A program made the translations under genes and the position numbers. Positions 16,614 to 24,600 of a stretch of 35,382 bases of DNA are shown in pieces (the first letter of the stretch is position 1; the number at the start of each line of letters is the position of its first letter). Source of the stretch: Calditrichota bacterium (GTDB taxonomy: Bacteria; Electryoneota; AABM5-125-24; Hatepunaeales; Hatepunaeaceae); contig VGIQ01000015.1 of NCBI GenBank assembly GCA_016867835.1, forward strand, positions 1 through 35,382, written 5' to 3'. Below the pieces are notes generated by a model. The model ran no database searches. It saw only the letters and a list, made by a program, of their open reading frames with translations, and was not told the origin of the DNA.

Positions 16614-18581
16614 GTGGCATTTTCAATCCGACATAACGTCTCCCTGCTAACTCTCGCACTTCTCCTCTGTGGCTACGTCGCACTTGCGCCATGGATGGGA
16701 ATAACCATAGTCCTTCTCGGCGGAGTGATCTGGGGAGCGGGCTGTGCAATGATGTCCGGGCTCAGATGGCTTTCCCCCGAGGAATCGGATGACGCAACCG
16801 GGACAAATGCCACCGGTCAGGCTGGCTCAATAGTGATGACCTTCGCAGCCGGTATGGTCACGGCGATGCTCCTCTGGATGCTCTCCGGTGCGCTGCTAAA
16901 GTCAATGACGGCCGGCACTATTGCGCTCGCGCTGACAGGCATAGGCGGCCTGACCAGATGGCGTCAGAGGGGAGTCTGGAGCATCCTTGCAGCGAAAGCA
17001 ATGGGGCCGGCAGGATGGGTAGTAACGGCGGCCATGACCCTTGGAATCCTTCACTATGGCGTCCAAGGTGTGAAGTTAGGCGAGGCGCTTTACTTTCGGG
17101 GCTATATCGGCGATCTGGCTCATTATGCCTATCTTGGAGCCTTGATTCGTGAGTCCGGGCTGCCGCTGATCAACCTGACCGGATCAGATGGCGGAGTGTA
17201 TCAGCCTTTGCAGCATCTTGGGCTGCCCATACTACTCGCGGGATTTGGGGACATCGGCCGGTCCGATCCCTATCTGGGAATTCGACTGCTGGGCATTTGG
17301 GGCTATCCGCTCATCGCCCTCACCGGCTGGACGCTGGCGAATTCGGCATCGCCCCGACTCCGACCATTGGCAGCGCTGTCGCCGCTCATCTTTGGAGGGC
17401 TCTTCCTGTTGACCGAAATCCCCCGCGGCAACTGGCTGGGGGTCTTCAATCCCTATATGCGCGCCATCGTGCAGCCCGGCAGCGCATCGGGATCACTCTA
17501 TCACAGCATCACCCAACTCTGGTCCGTGGTCTTCGCCGGCGCCGCATTGCTGGCGTGGAGCGAAGGTCGAAGACGTGAGCGTTTCCGGCATTTGGCCTTT
17601 ATCTTTCTGACGGGATCGATGCTGACGAAGCCAAGCCTCGTCATCTTCCTGCTTCCCGCGTTTGCGATAGGGCTTGCCTTCTCTCGTACCCATGGCAAAG
17701 AGTGGCGGCGGCTCTTGTTCTACCTATCTGGAATGCTCTTACTATATCTTTGGCCGGTTGGGCTGGCCGGCGTTCCCATCGGAGGCAGCCATTCACATTG
17801 GCGGGTCGGCATACATCCGCGCAACCCGCCAATGTTCTTCCTGCTTTTCGCGGGTCTGGGCGGCGCAGTCTGGGCTTTGATTGGGAGCCGTTGGTGGCGA
17901 CTCCTTAAGTCCGGTGCCTCGGAACTCGATCAAAGCCGCGCAATTGTAACCATAGCCTTGCTCGGAGCAGCGCTCTTCGCAGCGCTCGGCTATGAACCGG
18001 ATACAAAACACCTGAACGAGTATTGGGGGCTGTGTGGGATGATCGTCCTTGCGGCTCCGTTCCTCTTTCAACCCCTTGGCAAGGCATCTGATCAAGACAT
18101 TACAGGTTATCTTTCATATCGTGGAGGCAACCTCATCTTGTCTCTCTTGCTGATGCTGCATCTCTCCTCTGGCCTCCTGCACGCGGCGGCATCGGCGGCT
18201 TACTATCCTCAAGCGAACCGCATCGCGCTCTCCCTCGTTCGAGAGGTCAAGACCATCGAGCGCTCGACCCTGCAAGGTGCCCGATTCCTGATCGATCCCG
18301 ACTATGATGGGCGTCGAATGGACCGGGTGAGACCTTTCCTGCCCCGTCCGATTCTGCAGGAGAACTTTGTCTCACCGGAACAATCGGCAGTCTATGCGTC
18401 CTTCGCCGGCTGGATCGAATCGCCGGACGCATCTTTCCCGTCCGCACTCGATCGCGCCGACAGGTTGATCTTCCATTCGAGACGGGACGAAGCCATCTCG
18501 ATACTGAAGGCGTCCGGCTGGAGGAAGGAGACGATCCTTGCGCGTGGGTTTGAACTTTGGGCGCGGGACAGACTCCCCTGA
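16614..18581 (+). CDS. Polytopic membrane protein, possibly GT-C-like glycosyltransferase
   Basis: This 655-residue protein has about a dozen hydrophobic segments spread over residues 8-530, then a soluble tail of about 120 residues. Several loops carry charged or aromatic motifs (GYIGDLAHYAYLGALIRESG, and a YQPLQHLGLP segment after the third or fourth helix). Together these resemble integral-membrane lipid-linked-sugar transferases (GT-C fold), but I see no decisive catalytic motif, so the function is unassigned. The start is a GTG without a clear ribosome site; ATGs further in (for example near 16692) are possible. It lies 52 bp after the accessory cassette and returns to the local GC-rich composition. 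It could act in envelope glycan assembly; this is speculative. Confidence 0.75.
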   Translation: MAFSIRHNVSLLTLALLLCGYVALAPWMGITIVLLGGVIWGAGCAMMSGLRWLSPEESDDATGTNATGQAGSIVMTFAAGMVTAMLLWMLSGALLKSMTAGTIALALTGIGGLTRWRQRGVWSILAAKAMGPAGWVVTAAMTLGILHYGVQGVKLGEALYFRGYIGDLAHYAYLGALIRESGLPLINLTGSDGGVYQPLQHLGLPILLAGFGDIGRSDPYLGIRLLGIWGYPLIALTGWTLANSASPRLRPLAALSPLIFGGLFLLTEIPRGNWLGVFNPYMRAIVQPGSASGSLYHSITQLWSVVFAGAALLAWSEGRRRERFRHLAFIFLTGSMLTKPSLVIFLLPAFAIGLAFSRTHGKEWRRLLFYLSGMLLLYLWPVGLAGVPIGGSHSHWRVGIHPRNPPMFFLLFAGLGGAVWALIGSRWWRLLKSGASELDQSRAIVTIALLGAALFAALGYEPDTKHLNEYWGLCGMIVLAAPFLFQPLGKASDQDITGYLSYRGGNLILSLLLMLHLSSGLLHAAASAAYYPQANRIALSLVREVKTIERSTLQGARFLIDPDYDGRRMDRVRPFLPRPILQENFVSPEQSAVYASFAGWIESPDASFPSALDRADRLIFHSRRDEAISILKASGWRKETILARGFELWARDRLP

Positions 18582-18637
18582 TAGTTACAGCAGCCAAATC
18601 TGGTTAACGTCAAGTTGAGAATATGGGAGATGCTTAG

Positions 18638-18707
18638 CGTCGTTCCCGCGAGGGTGGGAACCCAGTCAAGCTATCCGGTCTGGATCCCCGCCTGCGCGGG
18701 GATGACG
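18638..18707. repeat. Dispersed palindromic repeat (CCCGCG...CGCGGG type)
   Basis: The left arm starts CGTCGTTCCCGCG and continues to AACCCAGTCAAG. The right arm CTGGATCCCCGCCTGCGCGG then runs to GATGACG as its imperfect reverse complement. This is the common dispersed element seen in many bacteria (GTCATTCCCGC...GCGGGAATGAC). A sibling lies at 24458-24531. Translated in frame it reads PACAGMT, creating a false N-terminal extension of the next gene. Confidence 0.8.
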
Positions 18708-18758
18708 AGGCCACTGTATCGCTTTACTTCCCAAGCAGATAGTGGTATCCAATTGACA

Positions 18759-19181
18759 ATGAACCTTGACCTCACCGACCTCCCGACTCTAAACGCACTT
18801 CTGAACGCAACGAGTGCCTTGATTCTAACTTTCGGCTACATTGCCATCAAGCGCCGCGGCGACATCCGGCGCCACAAGCGGTTGATGCTGGCGGCGCTGG
18901 CAGTATCGGCGCTCTTCCTGATCTCCTACCTCATCTACCACAACGCCGTCGGGTCGGTGCCCTATCCGAAGCACGATTGGACGCGGCCGCTCTACTTTGC
19001 GATCCTCATCCCTCACGTGATTCTGGCGGCTCTGATGGTGCCGTTCGTTGTGGCGGCGGTGATACTGGGCTTAAGAGGCCGCTATCGGGCGCACGTCCGT
19101 ATCACGCGGGTTCTCTGGCCGGTCTGGATGTTCGTCTCGGCGAGCGGCGTCGCGGTCTATCTGATGCTTTACCGATTCTAA
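18759..19181 (+). CDS. DUF420 family membrane protein (YozB-like)
   Basis: The 140-residue protein has four hydrophobic helices (about residues 12-31, 42-62, 75-100 and 116-136). It carries conserved DUF420 features: 'RRGDIRRHKRLMLAA', the 'SYLIYHN' histidine and 'ILIPHVILAALMVP'. DUF420 proteins are small membrane proteins often near cytochrome-oxidase assembly genes, where heme or copper handling has been suggested. No oxidase genes are visible here. I chose ATG 18759 because upstream in-frame sequence (18615-18758) is a dispersed repeat rather than protein-coding. No good ribosome site is seen. Confidence 0.87.
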   Translation: MNLDLTDLPTLNALLNATSALILTFGYIAIKRRGDIRRHKRLMLAALAVSALFLISYLIYHNAVGSVPYPKHDWTRPLYFAILIPHVILAALMVPFVVAAVILGLRGRYRAHVRITRVLWPVWMFVSASGVAVYLMLYRF

Positions 19182-19200
19182 GTCGTCGCGTGGAAGGTCG

Positions 19201-19235
19201 AAAGGCTTGTATCCCCATCGCGGCGGACTTACCTT
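19201..19235 (+). promoter_or_regulatory. Predicted promoter of the peptide-binding lipoprotein gene
   Basis: AAAGGCTTG leads into TTGTAT (19207-19212), then 17 bases and TACCTT (19230-19235). The GGCTTG context is shared with the predicted sprA and mini-CTD promoters; fabH and cotH have the close variant GGCTTTG. The -10 is weak, so this stays tentative. Confidence 0.35.
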
Positions 19236-19327
19236 AAACTCACCTTTGCGGGTATCGAAGCAGAAATCATTCGAGAAGCGCACTATGCGCATACTCAATC
19301 CCATAGACTAAAGTTTTCGGAGGCCCG

Positions 19328-21259
19328 ATGCCGTTCGCCGTTCGCCGCACCCTCACTGCACTAATCAGCGCCACTCTGCTCGTCGCCTTTATCGGCTGCG
19401 GAGGTGGCGACAAGCGTGCCGACAAGACCACCGGCAAGACCACCGCCAAGGTGAGAACCGATGCCGGCGCACTGCCCGATGTTTCTGCCGAGTTGGGCGG
19501 CGAGGGTTTCAGCGGTGAAGGCTGGCAGACCAACACCACCTACGAGCCGCAAGGCGATCCGCGCGCCGTCCGGGGCGGCTCGATCACCATCGGCTATCCC
19601 GAGTTCCCGGCTACCTACCGCATCACCGGCAAGGACTCGAACTCGGAGATCCTCTACGCCATCCGAGACATCATCTACGAGACCCTGATCGGGCTCGACC
19701 CCCTGACCCTTGAGTTCATCCCCGGCCTGGCGACCCACTGGAAGATATCCGAAGACAAACAGACCTACTGGTTCCGGATCAACCCCCGGGCGAGGTTCTC
19801 GGATGGCAGCCGGGTAACCGCGCGGGACGTCGTCGCCACCTGGAAGTTGCAGATCGATCCCGGCATTCTGGCGCCTTACACGAATATCATCTGGGGGAAG
19901 TTCGAGGAGCCGGTCGCCGAGTCGCCCTACATTGTCCGGGTCCGGGCCAAGGAAATCAACTGGAAATTCTTCATTTACTTCGGCTCTCTGCACATTATGC
20001 CGGCCAAGGATATCGCGCTATCCGGCGAGCAGTATATGAAGGACTATCAATATGACTTCACCCCCTCAAGCGGGCCATATGAACTCGACCGGGAGCAGAC
20101 CATCAAGGGGAAGACGCTTGTCCTGAAGCGCCGCGCCGACTATTGGGACGACGACAATCCCAAAGCCAAAGGTCTCTACAACTTCGACCGCATCAAGTTC
20201 GCCATGATTGAAGACGAGCGGCTCCGCTTCGAGAAGATCAAGAAGGGCGAACTCGACTTCTATCAGGTCGGGCGGGCTCAGTGGTGGGTCGAGGAGACCG
20301 ATTTCGACCACGTCAAGCGCGGTCTGGTACAGAAACGGAAGATCTTCAACGACGACCCGCAGGGCTATGCCGGGGTCGCCTTCAACATGCGCAAGCCGCC
20401 CTTCGACGACCGCCGGATGCGCGCGGCCCTGACCCACCTCTGGAATCGCGAGAAGTTCATCAAGGAACTCTTCCACAACGAATACCTCTTCCTCGACAGT
20501 TACAGCCCGGGCGGAACTTACGAGAATCCCGACAACCCGAGATATCGTTACGACCCCGATAGAGCCGTCAAACTGCTTTCCGAATGCGGCTGGAAGTCGC
20601 GCAATGCCGAAGGCTGGCTGGTGAACAACAAGGGACAGATGCTCGAACTCGACATCGCCTATTCAACCTCGGGTGTGGAGCGGTTCCTGACGGTATTCCA
20701 GGAAGATCTGAAAAAGGTCGGCATCAAACTGAACCTTAAGCAGTCGCAAGCCTCGACCCTGTTCAAGATGGTGAACGAGCGAAACTTCACTGTCCACTTC
20801 CAACAGTGGGGCGGACTCTTCTTCCCAAACCCCGAGAACGATGTCTCGTCCTGGACCGCCGATCCGCCCAACACCAACAACATCACCGGGGTCAAGAGCA
20901 CCGAAATCGACTCTCTGATCCACGCCTACAACGTCGAGTTCAACCAACAGAACCGGGTGCAGCAGATTCGGCGGATCGACCGCATCCTGATGGATATTCA
21001 GCCTTACGCTTTAGCCTGGTATGCGCCGTTCCACCGCTATCTTTATTGGAACAAGTTCGGCTATCCCGACTACTACATCTCCCGTATCATCGACTGGCGC
21101 AGCGTGATGAGCCTCTGGTGGGTCGATCCGGAAAAGGAGAAGGCACTCGAAGCGGCAAAGAAGGACCCGAAGATGCAACTGCCGGTCGGCGAGACGAGTG
21201 TGATGTATTGGCCGGAGTGGAATGCGAAGCATGGGCAGAAGTATGAGATTAAGGAATGA
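19328..21259 (+). CDS. Oligopeptide ABC transporter substrate-binding lipoprotein (SBP_bac_5)
   Basis: The 643-residue protein is a family 5 extracellular solute-binding protein. It has a lipobox-like FIGC with Cys24 after a hydrophobic stretch, then a short polar linker. The SBP_bac_5 domain covers about residues 85-590 (for example 'IIYETLIGLDPLTLEFIPGL', 'FRINPRARFSDGSRVTARDV', 'MRKPPFDDRRMRAALTHLWN'). It should bind peptides or similar solutes in the periplasm and hand them to an ABC permease. GGAGG lies 5-6 bases before the ATG. It is an orphan: no permease or ATPase genes adjoin it. Confidence 0.93.
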   Translation: MPFAVRRTLTALISATLLVAFIGCGGGDKRADKTTGKTTAKVRTDAGALPDVSAELGGEGFSGEGWQTNTTYEPQGDPRAVRGGSITIGYPEFPATYRITGKDSNSEILYAIRDIIYETLIGLDPLTLEFIPGLATHWKISEDKQTYWFRINPRARFSDGSRVTARDVVATWKLQIDPGILAPYTNIIWGKFEEPVAESPYIVRVRAKEINWKFFIYFGSLHIMPAKDIALSGEQYMKDYQYDFTPSSGPYELDREQTIKGKTLVLKRRADYWDDDNPKAKGLYNFDRIKFAMIEDERLRFEKIKKGELDFYQVGRAQWWVEETDFDHVKRGLVQKRKIFNDDPQGYAGVAFNMRKPPFDDRRMRAALTHLWNREKFIKELFHNEYLFLDSYSPGGTYENPDNPRYRYDPDRAVKLLSECGWKSRNAEGWLVNNKGQMLELDIAYSTSGVERFLTVFQEDLKKVGIKLNLKQSQASTLFKMVNERNFTVHFQQWGGLFFPNPENDVSSWTADPPNTNNITGVKSTEIDSLIHAYNVEFNQQNRVQQIRRIDRILMDIQPYALAWYAPFHRYLYWNKFGYPDYYISRIIDWRSVMSLWWVDPEKEKALEAAKKDPKMQLPVGETSVMYWPEWNAKHGQKYEIKE

Positions 21260-21286
21260 TTGAGCCTTAATTTGGCAGTAGGCATG

Positions 21287-21385
21287 CCGTCAGACGCCCT
21301 CGTCAGGTGGCAGACGGGTGGACGAGGACGTCCACCTGCACGGAATCCGGAATTAGATATGCCACCAGACGCCCTCGTCTGGTGG
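21287..21385. repeat. Cluster of three GACG/CGTC hairpins after the SBP gene
   Basis: Three palindromes lie in a row. A degenerate one at 21287-21310 has 7/10 arm pairs. A perfect 8-bp stem at 21317-21336 has arms GGTGGACG and CGTCCACC around loop AGGA. A perfect 10-bp stem at 21362-21385 has arms CCACCAGACG and CGTCTGGTGG around loop CCCT. The apex matches the elements after sprA at 12888-12958. No T-runs follow, so this is a REP-like family rather than terminators. Confidence 0.75.
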
Positions 21386-21416
21386 TTGGCAGGTTCACTC
21401 ACAAGCGGAGGATGTG

Positions 21417-22913
21417 ATGACCGCTTACGCTAATCGGCGGACGTTGTTGTTCCTGGCAGCCTTGACCGTGCTGCTGATCATCGTCCCCAGCGGGGCGTCG
21501 GAAACGGCAGGCACTATGCCGGTTGACGAACTGGAACTGGCTGCCGAGCAGGAAGCACGGGAATTGCCGCTCTATTCGGCGCTGCCGTTCGCCGGCATCC
21601 TGCTTTCGATCGCGCTCTTTCCGCTCTTCGCGCCGCACTTCTGGCATCATCACTATCCCAAGGTCGCCGCCGGTTGGGCGCTCATCTTCGCAGTCCCATT
21701 CATCATCCACGACCCTGCGCTCGGCATCTACGAAGTCCTCCATATCGTTCTGGCAGACTACCTCCCATTCATCATACTCCTGTGGGGTCTTTTTGCAGTG
21801 TCGGGGGGGATTCTGCTGCGGGGATCGTTGGTCGGAACGCCGGCTTTGAACACGCAACTGCTCCTGGTCGGGACGCTGCTCGCCTCGTGGATGGGGACGA
21901 CCGGGGCTTCGATGCTCCTGATCCGGCCGGTGATCCGGGCGAATGCTGCGCGTAAGAACAAGGCGCATATCGTCATCTTCTTCATCTTTCTGGTTTCCAA
22001 TATCGGGGGGGCGCTGACGCCGCTCGGCGATCCGCCTCTATTCCTCGGCTTTCTACACGGTGTCCCCTTCTTCTGGACGCTTCATATAACACCGCACTTC
22101 CTGCTGACAGCAGTGCTCGTGTTGGCAATCTTCTTCGTTCTCGATACCCTGCTTTATAAGCGGGAGAACAAGATTCCAACCGAGCGCATCGAAGCCGCCG
22201 AACGCTACCCGCTGCGGATCGAGGGAATGCACAACTTCCTCTTCCTGGGCGGCATCCTCGCTGCAGTCCTGATGTCCGGCACCTGGCATCCGGGAGTTTC
22301 GATCACCATTTACCATGTTCATCTTGGACTGCAAAATCTCCTGCGCGATGCCGCGATCCTGCTGATGGGGTATCTATCGGTCCGGACGACTCATCCGAAG
22401 GTGCGGCAGGACAACGACTTCACCTGGGAGCCGATTCGTGAGGTGGCGTTTCTCTTCATCGGCATCTTCGTTACCATCATTCCGCTCCTGATGATGCTTC
22501 GCGCCGGCGAGTCGGGCGCCATGGGCGCGCTCATCAAAGCGGTCAAAGAGCCGGCGCATTACTTCTGGATCACGGGCTTGCTCTCGTCGTTCCTCGACAA
22601 TGCTCCGACCTATCTCACCTTCTTCAATACGGCACTTGGACGGCTGGGGATGACCGAAGCCGAGATGTCGCGCATACTGCGGGGCGTCATCGAACACCCC
22701 GAGCACGCCATATTCATTGAATACCTGAAGGGAGTCTCGGCGGGCGCGGTCTTCTTTGGAGCAAACACCTACATCGGCAATGCGCCGAACTTCATGGTGC
22801 GGTCGATTGCCGAAGGCGCGGGAGTCAAGATGCCGTCATTCTTCGGCTATATGCTCTGGTCGGTGGCGATCCTGATTCCGGTCTTCATCGTCGTAACGGT
22901 AGTGTTCTTTTAG
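21417..22913 (+). CDS. NhaD-type sodium:proton antiporter (CitMHS_2/UIT5-like)
   Basis: The 498-residue product has an N-terminal hydrophobic signal-like segment and about 11 further membrane helices. Family signatures include 'GASMLLIRPVIRANAARKNK', 'NIGGALTPLGDPPLFLGFLH', 'DNAPTYLTFFNTALG' and 'GANTYIGNAPNFMVRS'. It should export Na+ in exchange for H+ at the inner membrane. I chose ATG 21417, with GGAGG ending 5 bases upstream, rather than the GTG one codon earlier. The upstream region holds the hairpin cluster, and no promoter is convincing. Confidence 0.88.
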   Translation: MTAYANRRTLLFLAALTVLLIIVPSGASETAGTMPVDELELAAEQEARELPLYSALPFAGILLSIALFPLFAPHFWHHHYPKVAAGWALIFAVPFIIHDPALGIYEVLHIVLADYLPFIILLWGLFAVSGGILLRGSLVGTPALNTQLLLVGTLLASWMGTTGASMLLIRPVIRANAARKNKAHIVIFFIFLVSNIGGALTPLGDPPLFLGFLHGVPFFWTLHITPHFLLTAVLVLAIFFVLDTLLYKRENKIPTERIEAAERYPLRIEGMHNFLFLGGILAAVLMSGTWHPGVSITIYHVHLGLQNLLRDAAILLMGYLSVRTTHPKVRQDNDFTWEPIREVAFLFIGIFVTIIPLLMMLRAGESGAMGALIKAVKEPAHYFWITGLLSSFLDNAPTYLTFFNTALGRLGMTEAEMSRILRGVIEHPEHAIFIEYLKGVSAGAVFFGANTYIGNAPNFMVRSIAEGAGVKMPSFFGYMLWSVAILIPVFIVVTVVFF

Positions 22914-22966
22914 GCTTGGGGATAGGGTAGGAGTCAAGGCACATTGGGCGTCCGCGGCACCCAAGT

Positions 22967-23008
22967 CTTGATACCTGGCACTTGATACTTGACACTTGAT
23001 ACTTGACA
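22967..23008. repeat. Tandem 14-bp repeat upstream of and into butyrate kinase
   Basis: Three contiguous 14-bp units are seen. Units two and three are identical (CTTGATACTTGACA) and the first differs at two positions. The TTG used as the butyrate-kinase start lies inside the third unit. Confidence 0.85.
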
Positions 23009-24082
23009 CTGAGCACTTCTTCCATAGACGTCGTCATTGTCATCAATCCCGGCTCGACCTCGACGAAGTACGCGCTCTGGAGCCGGGCGGGGGGGGTCGC
23101 CGAGCGCACCGTTCGCCACGAAGCCGACCGGCTGGCAGCCCGTGCGATCGAGCAGTTCGAGTATCGCCGGGCGTTGATCGACGCCGACCTTGCGCCGCTG
23201 CTCAGCGGAGTCCGGGTCGTCGGTTCCGTCGGTCGGGGCGGGTTGTTGAAGCCTTTGCCGGGAGGTGTCTATAAGGTCTCCGAAGCGATGCTCGCAGCAT
23301 TGCAGGCTCCCGAGACCTCCAACCACGCCTCCAACCTCGGCGCGCTGCTTGCAGACCACTATGCCCGGCGTTTCGGGGTTGGGGCATTCATCGTCGATCC
23401 GGTAACGGTCGATGAATTCCACGATTTGGCGCGGCTCTCGGGCGTCGTCTGGTGCGAGCGCAAGAGCCGGTCGCATGCGCTCAACATCAAAGCCGTCGTC
23501 CGGCGAGCCTGCCGCAATCTGGGCATCGAGGTTAGGGAGAGCCGGTTTGTCGTAGCCCACCTCGGGGGAGGCATCTCGATAGCGGCGGTCAAGGGCGGCC
23601 GGTTGATCGACGCGAACGACGCGCTGCATGGGATGGGTCCTTACTCGCCCGAGCGCGCCGGAGCGCTGCCCATCGGGCCGCTGATCGAGCATTGCTTTTC
23701 GGGCGTGGTGTCGAAGAAGGAACTGCTCGACGAACTGGCCCGCCGCTCTGGTCTGACCGCCTACACCGGCACTTCCGACGCCCGCGAAGTGCTGGGGAGA
23801 ATTGCCGATGGCGATACCGGTGCTGATTTGGCTCTGCGGGGGATGGTCTATCAGATAGCCAAGGAGATCGGCGCCTACGCCACAGTCCTCAAGGGAGAAC
23901 TCGACGCAGTCATCCTGACCGGCGGACTGGCACATTCGAACGAAATTGTGGAAATGGTGCGCTCGTATATTATATTCTTGGGGCGGGTGATCGTCCTTCC
24001 GGGAGAAGGCGAACTCGAAGCGCTGGCAGAAGGCGCGTTTCGGGTCCTTGACGGCGAGGAATCGGCGCTCGAATACCACTGA
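23003..24082 (+). CDS. buk: Butyrate kinase
   Basis: Butyrate kinase converts butyryl-phosphate and ADP to butyrate and ATP, or the reverse, in fermentative metabolism. The 359-residue protein has the acetokinase/butyrate-kinase N-terminal loop (NPGSTSTK, residues 15-22), 'GRGGLLKPLPGGVYKVSE', 'VAHLGGGISIAAVKGGRL' followed by 'DANDALHGMGPYSPERAG', and 'VILTGGLAHS' in the C-terminal half. Length is normal for the family (about 355-360). No ATG lies near the expected start; the only upstream options are TTG 23003 and CTG 23009, because a stop sits at 22997. The start lies within the 14-bp tandem repeat. No phosphotransbutyrylase gene adjoins it. The PUR-domain gene follows 46 bp downstream. Confidence 0.92.
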   Translation: MTLSTSSIDVVIVINPGSTSTKYALWSRAGGVAERTVRHEADRLAARAIEQFEYRRALIDADLAPLLSGVRVVGSVGRGGLLKPLPGGVYKVSEAMLAALQAPETSNHASNLGALLADHYARRFGVGAFIVDPVTVDEFHDLARLSGVVWCERKSRSHALNIKAVVRRACRNLGIEVRESRFVVAHLGGGISIAAVKGGRLIDANDALHGMGPYSPERAGALPIGPLIEHCFSGVVSKKELLDELARRSGLTAYTGTSDAREVLGRIADGDTGADLALRGMVYQIAKEIGAYATVLKGELDAVILTGGLAHSNEIVEMVRSYIIFLGRVIVLPGEGELEALAEGAFRVLDGEESALEYH

Positions 24083-24128
24083 ACATCGGGAACTACCAAA
24101 CGACGCCGGAAGCGGCGGGAGACGAGTC

Positions 24129-24410
24129 GTGGGCAATGCGGGTCAGGACGAACTCTATACGCGGAAGGTGATAGCCGGACGGCGCACCTACCATTTCAAC
24201 GTCAAGCAGACCGTCCGGGGCAACGTTTACATCATGATCCATGAGGCGACCCCTGAACAGGGCGGGATGAGCCACCATCGCGTGGTCGTCTTCGAGGATC
24301 ACATTCAGGAATTCATCGCCGGGTTCGCCGATGCGGCCGAGGTCGTCGGGCGGCTGGTCGGCGAGCGGGATAGCAATCTGCCGCCGGTAGAAGAACAAGC
24401 CCAAACCTGA
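24129..24410 (+). CDS. PUR-alpha family nucleic-acid-binding protein (DUF3276)
   Basis: This 93-residue protein has a single PUR repeat (about residues 8-75): 'ELYTRKVIAGRRTYHFNVKQ', 'GNVYIMIHEATPEQGG' and 'HRVVVFEDHIQEFIAGFADA'. The family (DUF3276/PurA-like) binds single-stranded DNA or RNA and is common in Bacteroidetes. GTG 24129 is preceded by GGGAG at 7 bases. An upstream in-frame extension to 24048 overlaps butyrate kinase and lacks family similarity. It is probably co-transcribed with buk. Confidence 0.85.
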   Translation: MGNAGQDELYTRKVIAGRRTYHFNVKQTVRGNVYIMIHEATPEQGGMSHHRVVVFEDHIQEFIAGFADAAEVVGRLVGERDSNLPPVEEQAQT

Positions 24411-24421
24411 GCCGGCTTAAT

Positions 24422-24566
24422 CTAGTGCTCGCTTGCAGTAGTTCGTGCTACTATGGGGTCGTCTTACCCGCGCAGGCGGGCACCCAGTCGAGGATCGCCT
24501 GTCTGGGATCCCGCCTTCGCGGGAACGACGATGATAATACAACCTTTCATTGCAATGAAGCACTAG
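24422..24566. mobile_element. MITE-like composite palindromic element
   Basis: An inner dispersed palindrome at 24458-24531 (CCCGCGCAGGCGGG arm, with reverse-complement arm CCCGCCTTCGCGGG) lies inside outer inverted repeats. The left one, at 24422-24437, starts CTAGTGCT and ends TTGCA. The right one, at 24551-24566, starts TGCAA and ends AGCACTAG. They match at 13 of 16 positions. The small size, terminal inverted repeats and lack of a gene suggest a nonautonomous mobile or repetitive element. No clear target duplication is seen. The sibling core at 18638-18707 lacks the outer repeats. Confidence 0.6.
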
Positions 24567-24600
24567 TTCACGGGGTCCGGGTTCGAGCAACGATCCTCCC

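Noticed and set aside
21287-21385. Hairpins as intrinsic terminators of the SBP gene
   Set aside because: None is followed by a T-run; the apex sequence is shared with hairpins elsewhere, fitting a repeat family better.
22967-23008. Possible CRISPR array
   Set aside because: Units are contiguous 14-mers without spacers, so this is a simple tandem repeat; there are no cas genes.
22934-24136. A 400-codon minus-strand frame
   Set aside because: Antisense to butyrate kinase; its C-terminus is translated tandem repeat (KYQV-type units).
24570-24600. GGTTCGAGC resembling a tRNA T-loop
   Set aside because: No matching acceptor stem, anticodon arm or D-arm could be folded around it.
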